A DNA stretch of 64,000 nt from Caldilinea sp. CFX5 (GCA_021405325.1 QWII01000021.1:71134-135133), one strand, 5' to 3'. Numbered from the stretch's first letter, positions 35,178 to 43,892 are shown. Numbers and translations are program-made. The notes: a model not told the origin generated them from the letters alone.

Positions 35178-36347
35178 ATGTCAAATGAGAAACCGCTCAA
35201 AATCGCTGTTTTCACCGAAACGTTTCTACCCAAGATCGATGGCATTGTCAGCATTTTATGTCTGATGTTGCAGCGGCTCCAGGAGCAGGGGCATCAGGTG
35301 ATTCTCTTTGGCCCCAAGGGCGCACCAAGCGAATATGCCGGCGCTGAAATTGTCGGGGTCGAAGGATTGCCGCTGCCCTTCTACCCCGAATTGCGCATTA
35401 ACATCCCGCGCAAATTTGTCTGGGAGCGCTTACAGGCGTTCCAACCCGACCTGATCCATATGGTCAATCCGGTTGTACTGGGTCCGTTTGGTCTCTCCTA
35501 CGCCAAGAAGCTGGCGGTGCCGACGGTGGCCTCGTTTCACACCGACCTGCCCCGCTATGCCCACCACTATGGCGTCGGCTTTGCGGCGCCGGCGGTCTGG
35601 AGCTACCTGCGCACCATTCACAACCAGGCCGATGTCAATCTTTGCCCCTCCAGCGCCGTGCGCGACGAATTGCGCCGCCAGGGGTTTCGGCGCGTGCGCT
35701 GGTGGAAGCGTGGCATCGACACCGAACTCTTCCGACCCGGCCCATGTGACGAAGCGGTGCGCAACCGCCTGACCGCCGGCCATCCTGAAGATTTTCTCGT
35801 GATCAATGTGGGGCGCCAGTCACCGGAGAAAGGGCTGAAGGAGATTCGCGACCATCTCTTCGCCGAGCCGGGGGTGCGTATGGCCTTTGTCGGCGGCGGG
35901 CCAAGCCATGAACAGTTGCGTGAACACTACCGCGGCACGCCCACCGTCTTCCCCGGTTTCTTGCGTGGCGCCGATCTGGTCGCCGCCTATCGCGCCGCCG
36001 ACGCCTTTATCTTTCCCTCCACGACCGAAACCTTTGGCTTGGTGGCATTGGAGGCAATGGCCTGTCGGCTGCCGGTAATTGCCGCCAAAGCCGGCGGTGT
36101 CGTCGATACCGTGGTGGACGGTGAGAATGGCTTTTTCTATGAGCCAACCCGCCTGGAACAGATCACCGGGCTAATTGGCCGTCTGCGCACCAACCCGCAG
36201 TTGCGCGAAACAATGGCTGAGAATGGCGTCAAACATGCCCAAGGGCGTTCGTGGCGGGCCACGATGGACCAACTGATCGACTATTATCGGATCGCCGGCC
36301 GGGTCTTTCGCCGTGGCCGACAGCCGCTAGCAACGACGGTGAGTTAA
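35178..36347 (+). CDS. sqdX: Sulfoquinovosyl transferase (GT4), SqdX type
   Basis: The 389-residue GT-B glycosyltransferase should move sulfoquinovose from the UDP-sugar to diacylglycerol, completing SQDG at the membrane. It has an N-terminal acceptor domain (FTETFLPKIDGIV, FQPDLIHMVNPVVLG, ASFHTDLPRYAHHYG) and the GT4 signature IFPSTTETFGLVALEAMAC, where Glu binds the donor sugar. The segment WWKRGIDTELFRPG resembles SQD2/SqdX proteins. The assignment rests strongly on the divergent sqdB. A general mannosyltransferase is the alternative. The stop overlaps the next start (TAATG). Confidence 0.85.
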   Translation: MSNEKPLKIAVFTETFLPKIDGIVSILCLMLQRLQEQGHQVILFGPKGAPSEYAGAEIVGVEGLPLPFYPELRINIPRKFVWERLQAFQPDLIHMVNPVVLGPFGLSYAKKLAVPTVASFHTDLPRYAHHYGVGFAAPAVWSYLRTIHNQADVNLCPSSAVRDELRRQGFRRVRWWKRGIDTELFRPGPCDEAVRNRLTAGHPEDFLVINVGRQSPEKGLKEIRDHLFAEPGVRMAFVGGGPSHEQLREHYRGTPTVFPGFLRGADLVAAYRAADAFIFPSTTETFGLVALEAMACRLPVIAAKAGGVVDTVVDGENGFFYEPTRLEQITGLIGRLRTNPQLRETMAENGVKHAQGRSWRATMDQLIDYYRIAGRVFRRGRQPLATTVS

Positions 36348-37426
36348 TGCAACCGTTTTTCTTCTTTCGTCACGAAAAGTCCCTCCCTACCCCGCCCCAG
36401 CTTGGGGCGGGAACCGTGGGGCGATCGACCGTGCCGCCCCTTAGCAGGAGGAGGGTAGAAGGGGGTGGATTCGCTGTTACCGTTGTTCAGTGGTGGCTGG
36501 CACTGCTCCTCTTGCTTACCGCTTGTGCGCCGGTTGCCGAACCAACACCGCCACCCCCGACCGTGACGGCAAGCGTGGCGCCCACAGCAACGGCAACGGT
36601 TGTACAACCGACGCCAACGCCGTTGGCTGCCACCGGTCAGTTGGTTGAGGTCAATGGCCGTTCCCTCTTTCTCGCCTGCGCTGGTGACAAAAAGCCGACG
36701 GTTTTGCTGGAAGCCGGTTTAGGTGGCGACCATACCAGTTGGGCATTGGTGCAACCAGCCGTGGCCGAACTGGCGCGCGTCTGTAGCTATGACCGTGCCG
36801 GTTTGGGCGCCAGCGCACCGGCAACCACCCCACGCACCAGCGCCGATGTTGTCCAGGACTTACATCAACTGCTGGCCGCCGCCGGTGAAAGCGGCCCCTA
36901 TCTGCTGGTCGGTCACTCCTTTGGCGGTCTCTTTGTGCGTCATTTTGCCCATACATACCCGGATGAGGTGGTGGGGATCATTCTAGCGGATGCGGTGCAT
37001 GAGGCGTGGTGGGAACGCGCCGCGGCGCTGTTACCGCCGCCCACTGCTGAAGAGAATGAACAGTTGCGGAACTTCCGCCAATATGTTACGAGCGATTATG
37101 CTGACCCGGCCCTGAATCCCGAAGGCATCGATATTCCGGCCACGGCCAAAACATTACAAGCGGTCACGACCCTGGGTGATATGCCGCTCCTCGTGCTGGT
37201 GGCCGGCGTGCCGATGTTGGGTGAGGGGGTGTTGGCGCCGGATCTGACCGGGCAACTCAACCAACTGTTACAAGAAACGCTGCCGGAGGCATTGACCAAA
37301 CTCTCTACCCAGAGTTTGCGCATCACCGTTGACAACAGTGGGCACAATATCCCCAAAGAACAGCCCAACGTCGTCGTGGCCGCCATCCGCACCGTGCTTG
37401 ATGTGGTCTGTCAAAACGGCTGCTAA
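36347..37426 (+). CDS. Alpha/beta-hydrolase lipoprotein with odd N-terminus
   Basis: The 359-residue protein has a lipoprotein-like signal (WWLALLLLLTACAP) followed by a Thr/Pro linker and an alpha/beta-hydrolase domain: oxyanion region LLEAGLGGDHTSW, nucleophile elbow LLVGHSFGG, and catalytic His in NSGHNIPKEQP. It probably hydrolyses an ester outside the membrane. About 45 residues precede the signal helix, which is unusual. That DNA (36369-36475) is C- and G-rich and reads like intergenic repeat sequence, so the true start may lie further in. If the first ATG is used, it overlaps the sqdX stop by one base. Confidence 0.75.
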   Translation: MQPFFFFRHEKSLPTPPQLGAGTVGRSTVPPLSRRRVEGGGFAVTVVQWWLALLLLLTACAPVAEPTPPPPTVTASVAPTATATVVQPTPTPLAATGQLVEVNGRSLFLACAGDKKPTVLLEAGLGGDHTSWALVQPAVAELARVCSYDRAGLGASAPATTPRTSADVVQDLHQLLAAAGESGPYLLVGHSFGGLFVRHFAHTYPDEVVGIILADAVHEAWWERAAALLPPPTAEENEQLRNFRQYVTSDYADPALNPEGIDIPATAKTLQAVTTLGDMPLLVLVAGVPMLGEGVLAPDLTGQLNQLLQETLPEALTKLSTQSLRITVDNSGHNIPKEQPNVVVAAIRTVLDVVCQNGC

Positions 37427-37485
37427 CCGCTCCTAGCCGGTCCGTGACCGGCGGGGTTGACGCCTCACGGACCGGCTAGGAGCGG
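37427..37485. repeat. Perfect 21-bp palindrome, ctagccggt family
   Basis: Arms 37427-37447 and 37465-37485 (ccgctcctagccggtccgtga and complement; 17-nt loop) follow the hydrolase stop directly. The word cctagccgg recurs in palindromes at 39674 and 56672. Confidence 0.92.
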
Positions 37486-37506
37486 CATAGTTAGGTTAAC
37501 CAACTT

Positions 37507-37547
37507 TGTCACAAAGGGTTTGTCACAAAGCGTCTCGGTTGCTCGTC
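37507..37547 (+). promoter_or_regulatory. Tandem ECF41-type promoters
   Basis: TGTCACA at 37521-37527 is followed after exactly 16 nt by CGTC at 37544-37547. A second TGTCACA at 37507-37513 is followed after 17 nt by CGTC at 37531-37534. The known ECF41 sigma consensus is TGTCACA-N16-CGTC. An ECF41 sigma gene is encoded in the unit directly downstream. Confidence 0.85.
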
Positions 37548-37598
37548 TCCTGTATGGAAGGATCGATAATATCTGGTTTCTATAAGGAGCGACCAATC

Positions 37599-38822
37599 AT
37601 GAACGAGACGAAACAGACCAAAGTTGTTGTACTGGGTGGCGGCTACGCCGGCACGTTGGCTGCCCTTAGCATTGCCGGGCGGACAAAGCGGCAAGCCGTC
37701 GAGGTTGTGTTGGTGAATGGCGCCGACCATTTTGTCGAGCGCATCCGCCATCATCAACTGGCTGCTGGTCAGCGGCCAAGTCAACGCTCGTTTACCGACC
37801 TACTGGCAGGAAGCCATGTGCGCTTTGTTCAGGGGTGGTGTACGGTGCTGGCGCCAGCACAAAAGCAGATCACCATGCAGACGCCGAACAATGTTGTTAC
37901 CCTGGACTATGACTATTTGATTTACGCCCTAGGCAGCAAAAGTGAGACCAGTCGTATTCCGGGTGTTGCCGACTATGCCCACACGCTGGCCGATGAGACA
38001 ACCGCTCTGCGTTTACAGCAGCACGCCAAACAACTGATGGCAAAGCGAGGACGTTTTCTGGTCATTGGCGGCGGCCTCACCGGTATCGAAGCCGCCACGG
38101 AGTTGGCCGAAAGCTATCCCGGTTTACAGGTGACGTTGGCGACCAGAGGCAAATTAGGCGCGGCGCTTTCTCCCGTCGGCGCGGCCCATGTGCACCGGGT
38201 CTTTGCCCGGTTGGGGATTACCGTCGTCGAAGATACGACTGTAGAACGGCTGACTGCGCATGCCGCTGAATGCACGGATGGTCGGCGCTTGCCCTTTGAC
38301 GGCGCGCTCTGGGCGGGTTCGTTTGTTGTCCCGCCATTAGCGGCGGCAGCGGGGCTACCCGTTGATAACAGCGGGCGCCTCCTGGTGGATGCGTCATTAC
38401 GGGTGGTGAATTACCCTGACATCTACGCCGCCGGTGATGCCGCCGCCACCCCGTTGCGCATGGCCTGCGCCACCGCTATGCCGATGGGCGCCTATGTCGC
38501 TACCCACTTGACGGCGCAACTAAAGGGGCAACCGTTGCCGGCGCCTTTCCGCTTTTCCTACCTGATTCAATGTGTCAGCTTGGGACGGCATGACGGGCTT
38601 GTCCAATTCGTTGAAGCTGATGACAGACCCAAATCACGGATTGTCACCGGTTGGGCGGCGGCACGCATTAAGGAGTTTATCTGTCGCTACACCGTTTGGA
38701 GCTTGTACCAGGAAAGACGCTGGCCGGGCAGCTACACCTGGCCGCAAGGACGACAAATTGTCGGTGGGCAACCCGAACAATCACAACAGGTGCGCTATGG
38801 ACAGCCGGTTACAAACCTTTGA
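37599..38822 (+). CDS. FAD-dependent NAD(P)H dehydrogenase-like oxidoreductase
   Basis: The 407-residue flavoprotein resembles type II NADH dehydrogenases. It has the FAD motif VVVLGGGYAGTLAAL at the N-terminus, the NAD(P) motif FLVIGGGLTGIEAATELAE mid-protein and the second FAD motif YAAGDAAATP. It should pass electrons from a pyridine nucleotide to a quinone or another acceptor, probably at the membrane face. The start at 37599 has AAGGAG ten bases upstream. Its 3' end overlaps the ECF41 sigma gene by 26 nt, and it sits behind ECF41-type promoters, so it is the likely target of that sigma factor. Confidence 0.88.
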   Translation: MNETKQTKVVVLGGGYAGTLAALSIAGRTKRQAVEVVLVNGADHFVERIRHHQLAAGQRPSQRSFTDLLAGSHVRFVQGWCTVLAPAQKQITMQTPNNVVTLDYDYLIYALGSKSETSRIPGVADYAHTLADETTALRLQQHAKQLMAKRGRFLVIGGGLTGIEAATELAESYPGLQVTLATRGKLGAALSPVGAAHVHRVFARLGITVVEDTTVERLTAHAAECTDGRRLPFDGALWAGSFVVPPLAAAAGLPVDNSGRLLVDASLRVVNYPDIYAAGDAAATPLRMACATAMPMGAYVATHLTAQLKGQPLPAPFRFSYLIQCVSLGRHDGLVQFVEADDRPKSRIVTGWAAARIKEFICRYTVWSLYQERRWPGSYTWPQGRQIVGGQPEQSQQVRYGQPVTNL

Positions 38823-39660
38823 GCAACAGCGTCCCCTGCTCTTTTCCATTGCCTATCGCATGTTGGGTAGTGTGATGGAGGCCGAGGACGCGGTGCAAGA
38901 AAGCTATTTGCGCTACATGGCGACCGACGCCGAGGCCATCCAGTCGCCCAAAGCCTTTCTCAGCACGATTGTCACCCGGCTCTGTCTGGATCAACTCAAG
39001 TCGGCGCGGGTGAAGCGGGAGGAATACTTTGGGCCGTGGCTCCCCGAACCGCTGCTCACCGCCGAGGCGCCCGATGAATTGCTGGCGCGTCATGAGTCGA
39101 TTTCCATGGCCTTTCTGCTGCTGCTGGAGACGCTCTCGCCGGTGGAGCGCGCTGTCTTTCTCTTGCGCGAAGTCTTTGATTACGATTACGACGCCATTGC
39201 GCAGATTGTCGGCAAGAGTGAAGCCAACTGTCGCCAATTGCACAGCCGGGCGAAAAAGCATATTCACAGCGGTCGTCCCCGCTTCACCCCGTCGCCGCAG
39301 GAGCAACAGCAACTGGTCGGCAAGCTATTCGCGGCCATGCAGCTAGGCGACAGCGATGCCTTTGCCGCGCTCCTCGCTGAAGATGTGGAGCTACGCTCTG
39401 ATGGCGGCGGCAAAGCGGCAGCAGCAACCCATCCGTTGTATGGGCGGGAAACAGTAATGCGTTTCTTGCTGGGCATTTACAACCGACGACCACCCAACAC
39501 AACGGCAGAATTGACCGAAGTCAACGGCGCGCCGGCGTTGGTGGTGCGGGTGGACGGCAAGCTTGAAAATGTGATGAGTTTTGAGATCGGCAGGGCCGGC
39601 GTCAGCGCGATTCGTATTGTGCGGAACCCGGAGAAGCTACGACACTTACAACAGGGGTAA
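38797..39660 (+). CDS. ECF41-family RNA polymerase sigma factor (SigJ-like)
   Basis: The 287-residue protein has sigma-2 (FEQQRPLLFSIAYRMLGSV, AEDAVQESYLR) and sigma-4 (LSPVERAVFLLREVFDYDYD, KSEANCRQLHSRAKKHI) regions, then a fused SnoaL-like C-terminal domain. Two hallmarks of group ECF41 are present: the DGGGK motif after sigma-4 (about residue 201) and an NPDKL-like NPEKL near the end. In this group the C-terminal domain, not an anti-sigma factor, tunes activity. The ATG at 38797 overlaps the oxidoreductase gene. The oxidoreductase neighbour and the TGTCACA/CGTC promoters fit the known ECF41 arrangement. Confidence 0.93.
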   Translation: MDSRLQTFEQQRPLLFSIAYRMLGSVMEAEDAVQESYLRYMATDAEAIQSPKAFLSTIVTRLCLDQLKSARVKREEYFGPWLPEPLLTAEAPDELLARHESISMAFLLLLETLSPVERAVFLLREVFDYDYDAIAQIVGKSEANCRQLHSRAKKHIHSGRPRFTPSPQEQQQLVGKLFAAMQLGDSDAFAALLAEDVELRSDGGGKAAAATHPLYGRETVMRFLLGIYNRRPPNTTAELTEVNGAPALVVRVDGKLENVMSFEIGRAGVSAIRIVRNPEKLRHLQQG

Positions 39661-39724
39661 CTACTAATCCTCTGCCCGCTCCTAGCCGGTCATGGGCCGG
39701 CTAGGAGCGGGCTTGGTAGTTACC
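39656..39724. repeat. Nested palindrome, ctagccgg family
   Basis: Inner arms 39674-39689 and 39697-39712 (gcccgctcctagccgg and complement) lie inside outer arms ggtaactac (39656-39664) and gtagttacc (39716-39724). The outer left arm includes the sigma-factor stop codon. Confidence 0.88.
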
Positions 39725-39733
39725 AATAGGGAA

Positions 39734-39815
39734 GCTTTCTCATAGTTAAATCAGCAGGGTTGTCTATACTGATAGATAGCCCTGCTGATAAGCTTTGATT
39801 TTACGATGAGAAAGC
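39734..39815. repeat. Nested palindrome upstream of the Nudix gene
   Basis: Outer arms gctttctcat (39734-39743) and atgagaaagc (39806-39815) enclose inner arms atcagcaggg (39750-39759) and ccctgctgat (39780-39789). It fills the space right before the Nudix start codon and could affect its translation. Confidence 0.85.
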
Positions 39816-39824
39816 AACGACCCG

Positions 39825-40313
39825 ATGACAAGTAGCGCACAACACGATAACGTCAATTCACCATCCAAGAAACCATCCGTGGAAACCCAAATATCCGCTG
39901 GGGGCGTTGTTGTACGCCGCGACCACGGGCAGCCAGCACAAGTGGTCTTGATTGCCGTTGGCCCGCAGCGGCGCTGGCAGTTGCCCAAAGGGTTGCTTGA
40001 CGGCGACGAAACGCCGGCAGCCGCCGCCACCCGTGAGGTGCGTGAGGAAACCGGCATCGACGGCAAACTGGTGGCGCCGCTGGAAACCATCGAATATTGG
40101 TATGTCGCCACCCGCCACGGCGTCCGCACCCGTTACCACAAATTTGTGCATTGCTTTCTTTTCGACTATGTCACCGGCGATGTCGCTGACCATGATCAAG
40201 AAGTCACCGAAGCGCGTTGGGTCACCTTTGACGAAGCGCTCACGTTGCTCACCTTTCCCTCAGAACGGCGCGTGGTTGAACAAGCGCGCATATTGGTTGA
40301 ACAGGCCGCCTGA
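39825..40313 (+). CDS. Nudix hydrolase
   Basis: The 162-residue protein carries a complete Nudix box, G-x5-E-x7-R-E-V-R-E-E-T-G-I, at about residues 56-78 within GLLDGDETPAAAATREVREE. It hydrolyses a nucleoside diphosphate linked to another group, using Mg2+. The preceding strand RRWQLPKG and the later FDEALTLLTFPSERRVVEQA resemble the diadenosine-polyphosphate/house-cleaning subgroup. An N-terminal extension of about 20 polar residues is unremarkable. It stands alone between hairpins. Confidence 0.92.
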   Translation: MTSSAQHDNVNSPSKKPSVETQISAGGVVVRRDHGQPAQVVLIAVGPQRRWQLPKGLLDGDETPAAAATREVREETGIDGKLVAPLETIEYWYVATRHGVRTRYHKFVHCFLFDYVTGDVADHDQEVTEARWVTFDEALTLLTFPSERRVVEQARILVEQAA

Positions 40314-40389
40314 AGCGTAACAGTACAATCAACCACCAATCAAAAAGATGGCTCTTTCGCTAAGGAGTGCCACCTTTTTCAAGTGTATC
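40314..40389. terminator. Short convergent gap
   Basis: The 76-nt space between convergent Nudix and hydrolase genes holds an imperfect hairpin (aaaaagatggc ... gccacctttttc, about 40345-40380) ending in a T-run on the plus strand. It is a plausible terminator for the Nudix gene. Confidence 0.5.
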
Positions 40390-41529
40390 TCAATCCAAGT
40401 AAATTTCCGCCACTTGTAGCGCGAGACGTGAGTCATTAGGAATAGCGTAGTTCCGATTGAGCAAGACAATCACCGACAGTTGTTCTTGTGGAAAGCGGAC
40501 ATAGTCGGCTTGAAAGGCGAGCCAGGCGCCGCTGTGGGCGACATAGGCTCTTTTCTGCCACTTTTCCAGTTCAAAGGCAAAGCCGTAGCCGGTTTTGCTG
40601 CCATCATTCAAGACCCCCGGCTTGAACGCTTCGGCCAGAATTACTTGCTTCACCAATTTATTGCTATAAAGAGCCTGATCGTAGCGGTGCAGATCGCCCA
40701 CGGTTGAATAAACCGAACCGGAGCCGACCAGGCCATCCAGTGGATCAGAATCGTAGGGTTCGCCCGCTGCCTCTTCATAGCTGTGGGCGACCAGCTTCGC
40801 TTTTTGGCGGCGGGCATTAGGCAGTGAAAAGGTCTGCTGCATCCTCAACGGCTGGAAAATGTGCGTATCCAGATAGCGAGTGAAGGTCTGCCCGGAGACC
40901 CGCGCAATGATCGATCCCAGTAGGTCATAGCCGATGTTGCTATACTCAAACCATTCCCCCGGTTCACCCCGCTTGCGCATTTTGGCGAGAACGGCGATTA
41001 GATCACCGTTGGTAGGCGTATCTGTGCGCTGGAAGAGCTTGTCGATAATAGTGGTGGTGTAATCCGGCAGTCCGGAGGTGTGATGCAATAAGTGGCGAAT
41101 GGTGATCGCCTCGGCCCAAGCCGGCAGTTCGGGGAGGTACATGCGGATCGAGTCGTCATAATCAAGTTTGCCCTCCTGAAAGAGTTGCATGATGCCAATC
41201 GCCGTAAACTGTTTGCCGACCGAACCGATATGAAAGATATGCGCCGGCGTCAAGGCAATGCCCTCTTCAACATCAGCCAGACCATACGCCGCTTGATAAA
41301 GAATTTTGTTCTGGTGGATCACGATAACCACCGCGCCCGGCTCGTTGCCGGCAATAAAGGCGGTAAACAGGCGATCGACCGCGCTGGCTTTTTCCGCCCC
41401 GCTGGTCGCTACCGGTGCAGCAAGAATAGGCGAGGCCCTACTCCAGGCATAGTTGTCGCCAGCCAGAAACGCTACCAACCAGAGTAGGAGCAGTGCACGC
41501 TGTAGACGTTGTTTTGATAGATGCTCCAT
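40390..41529 (-). CDS. Beta-lactamase-family serine hydrolase (class C-like)
   Basis: The 379-residue exported protein has a signal peptide (LLLLWLVAFLAGDNYAWSRA) and the serine beta-lactamase/DD-peptidase fold: S-V-G-K (HIGSVGKQFTA) as the S-x-x-K motif, Y-S-N (FEYSNIGYDLLG) as the Y-x-N motif, and HSG (AHSGAWLAF) in place of KTG. Such proteins act as esterases or peptidases on the cell wall or on secreted substrates; true beta-lactamase activity is not implied. The ATG at 41529 has GGAGG six bases upstream, better than the longer frame from 41610. Confidence 0.85.
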   Translation of the reverse strand: MEHLSKQRLQRALLLLWLVAFLAGDNYAWSRASPILAAPVATSGAEKASAVDRLFTAFIAGNEPGAVVIVIHQNKILYQAAYGLADVEEGIALTPAHIFHIGSVGKQFTAIGIMQLFQEGKLDYDDSIRMYLPELPAWAEAITIRHLLHHTSGLPDYTTTIIDKLFQRTDTPTNGDLIAVLAKMRKRGEPGEWFEYSNIGYDLLGSIIARVSGQTFTRYLDTHIFQPLRMQQTFSLPNARRQKAKLVAHSYEEAAGEPYDSDPLDGLVGSGSVYSTVGDLHRYDQALYSNKLVKQVILAEAFKPGVLNDGSKTGYGFAFELEKWQKRAYVAHSGAWLAFQADYVRFPQEQLSVIVLLNRNYAIPNDSRLALQVAEIYLD

Positions 41530-41986
41530 ACGTATCCTCCTGTGAAATAGCCCGAGTCTTCCCGACCATCGCCAGTACATATTGTAGGTGATCCAACTAC
41601 TTTCCTGCAACGCTTTGACCTCGCCCCAACCACTCTGCGCCGCTTTGCGATGGTGACCAGCAAGCTTTTACAGTGTAAACTGTTGTTACACAAACGTGTC
41701 AGTCAAGTAGAAAGCTGATACAATCGCACGCTATACACGTTGATTAAAGGCGGCTATCCCCACCTTCGCGCCGAGGCCGCGGTTGCCGGTGTCGGCCGAC
41801 CCTGCTACCGTAACAAAACAATTGCGCCAGAAATTTGCCGCAAACAACGTTTATCTCTACAAATGATTTTCCCAACGGATGACAAACAGCGCCAGTCACA
41901 GACATCACAACCCGCTTTTCTATTGGCTGCCGACTCTCATCCGTGGTTCTTACTCTATCTGTATTGTTCATAAAGGAGTTTATGCT
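41530..41986. promoter_or_regulatory. Divergent region before the caspase gene
   Basis: No gene is supported in these 457 nt. A TACAAT hexamer at 41719-41724 and the palindrome tttacagtgtaaa at about 41667-41679 are the only notable signals. The caspase gene has aaaggag at 41972-41978. Confidence 0.45.
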
Positions 41987-43714
41987 ATGAGTACCAAACT
42001 GGCTCTGTTGGTTGGTCTGTGCCAGGTATCGCCGGCGGCCTATAACGGCTGGAACGGCGCCAATGGCTGTGAGGGTTGTGAATTGGATGTCGAAAATGTG
42101 GAAAAGATTCTCACCCCTTTCGGCTATGACATTCAGATGCTCAAAACAACCGCAGCAACCAAAAGTGTAATTCTGAGCCATCTGGAAAAGGCGGCCCAAA
42201 GTCTACAGGCCGATGATATGTTTGTCTTTTACTACGCCGGCCACGGCGGTCAGCAACCGGATACCGACAGTGACGAAATCGACAACCATGACGAAACGTT
42301 GCTGGCCTATGACGGTGAGATTACCGATGATGAGTTGAACCAGATCTGGCCCCGCTTTCAACCGGGCGTGCGCATCGTCATGCTCAGTGACAGTTGCAAC
42401 TCCGGCACCAACTACCGGGCCGTGCGTGATGTCTTTACGCCGACGCCGCTGCAACCGCTGCGCCAGGGGACGCGCGCCGTTATGCAGGCGCAACTGATCC
42501 ATTTCGGTGGCTGTCGCGATGGCTTCACCTCGGCCGGCTATGAAAGTGGCGGCGCCTTTACCATGGCGCTGGCCAATGTTTGGCAAGGGGGCGCGTTTGT
42601 CGGCAACTACCAGGATTTGCATCAAGCCATTGCGGCCAAGATCCCAAAGGATCAGCAGCAGCCCCAATACAATGAGTATGGTCCAGTCACAGAAGCGTTT
42701 CGCAACGAGCGCCCTTTTGCCGGCCCTATCCAGCCGACCATTGACAGCCCACGACCGACGCTGACGGAAAGTCCGCTCTCGGAAGAGAACCAGCGGCTGC
42801 TGATTGAAGCCTATCTGAAACTCTTGGAAATGCTCAAGGTTGAACAACCGCCCCGTGAACGCAGCACTGACCATTGTCACCTTGTCTATGTGCATGGCAT
42901 CAGCACGCATGTCGCCGGTTATTCGGACGGCTGGTGGGGTGCGCTCAAGCCCCATACAACGATCTTTGGCGCCTGCAAGTTGAATGAGACCCGGCATGAA
43001 GTCTTGTGGAGCAATCTGGTCAACAGCCGTAGCGCGCAGGCCACACGCGCTGCCGAAGAGGTCGCCATCGCCGCTTTACAGGAACGGATCATGGATGTGC
43101 TGGAAGATCGGCATCGTCAACAGGCGGCGCCGGCGGGGCGGTCAGCGGCGGCGCGGGCCGAAGCCAGTCGCGGCCTGGAAAGCACACGCGACCGGGGCTT
43201 TGCCCTGGATGATTTCCTGATCTACATGGTGAACAAGGAGATACGCCAGCAGATCATCGACCGCTTCACGGGTGTGGTGCGCCCCTTGTTGGCCGCAGGC
43301 GCTGAGCTGGATATTATTTCGCACAGTTGGGGCACCGTTGTCGCCTACGAAGGGCTGCGCGAGTTGGAAACAGAGGAGGATCTGACCGGTCATGTCGCCA
43401 ACTTCTTTACGGTTGGCAGCGCCCTTTCGTTGCCGCCGGTACGCGGCTCCCTCCGTGCGGTCAATCGCGACGGACGCCGCCCTCGCCTGGTCAACCGCTG
43501 GATCAACCTCGATGCGCAGGGTGATCTCGTCGGCGGCGCCCTGGCCGACCGCTTTGCCGTTGATGTCGAAAAACTCGAAATCGAGCCGGTTGGCTGTGAA
43601 CGCACCCTCGGCGGTCTGGGCTGGTACAATCTCGGCTGCGCCCACGGCTCCTATTTCCGCCCCGAAAATCGCCTGGTCAACCAGCAGATTTTTGCCCAGT
43701 ACATTAATACATAG
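41987..43714 (+). CDS. Caspase-like protease fused to an alpha/beta hydrolase
   Basis: The 575-residue protein begins with a peptidase C14 (metacaspase/orthocaspase) domain: catalytic His86 in FYYAGHGGQ and Cys137 in MLSDSCNSG. From about residue 298 a second domain follows with an alpha/beta-hydrolase layout: VYVHGIS oxyanion strand, nucleophile elbow SHSWGT (Ser near 444), NLDAQGDLVGG as a likely acid and GCAHGSY as a likely His near 550. A lipase-like or esterase effector is likely. There is no signal peptide, so it is cytoplasmic. Prokaryotic caspase fusions often serve regulated cell death or defence, but no partner gene is adjacent. ATG behind aaaggag. Confidence 0.85.
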   Translation: MSTKLALLVGLCQVSPAAYNGWNGANGCEGCELDVENVEKILTPFGYDIQMLKTTAATKSVILSHLEKAAQSLQADDMFVFYYAGHGGQQPDTDSDEIDNHDETLLAYDGEITDDELNQIWPRFQPGVRIVMLSDSCNSGTNYRAVRDVFTPTPLQPLRQGTRAVMQAQLIHFGGCRDGFTSAGYESGGAFTMALANVWQGGAFVGNYQDLHQAIAAKIPKDQQQPQYNEYGPVTEAFRNERPFAGPIQPTIDSPRPTLTESPLSEENQRLLIEAYLKLLEMLKVEQPPRERSTDHCHLVYVHGISTHVAGYSDGWWGALKPHTTIFGACKLNETRHEVLWSNLVNSRSAQATRAAEEVAIAALQERIMDVLEDRHRQQAAPAGRSAAARAEASRGLESTRDRGFALDDFLIYMVNKEIRQQIIDRFTGVVRPLLAAGAELDIISHSWGTVVAYEGLRELETEEDLTGHVANFFTVGSALSLPPVRGSLRAVNRDGRRPRLVNRWINLDAQGDLVGGALADRFAVDVEKLEIEPVGCERTLGGLGWYNLGCAHGSYFRPENRLVNQQIFAQYINT

Positions 43715-43715
43715 A

Positions 43716-43796
43716 CAGGAGACAGGAGACAGGAGACACGAGAAATCGACGACTATGTCTCGTGTCTCGTGTCTCCTGTCTCGTGTCTCCTTGTCT
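43716..43796. repeat. Palindrome built of gacaggaga words
   Basis: The left arm (gacaggagacacgaga, 43728-43743) and right arm (43765-43780) are perfect over 16 bp, with more copies of gacaggaga and tctcgtg on both flanks. It starts right after the caspase stop. The gacaggaga word returns in the tail of the next gene. Confidence 0.88.
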
Positions 43797-43892
43797 TCCT
43801 CACCCTTCCCCAACCCCAGTTTGTCCTCCGCCCCGCCAACCACTATAATACAGGCAGCGCCCCCATCATCCATCACTAGAACAGGGTTTGCC

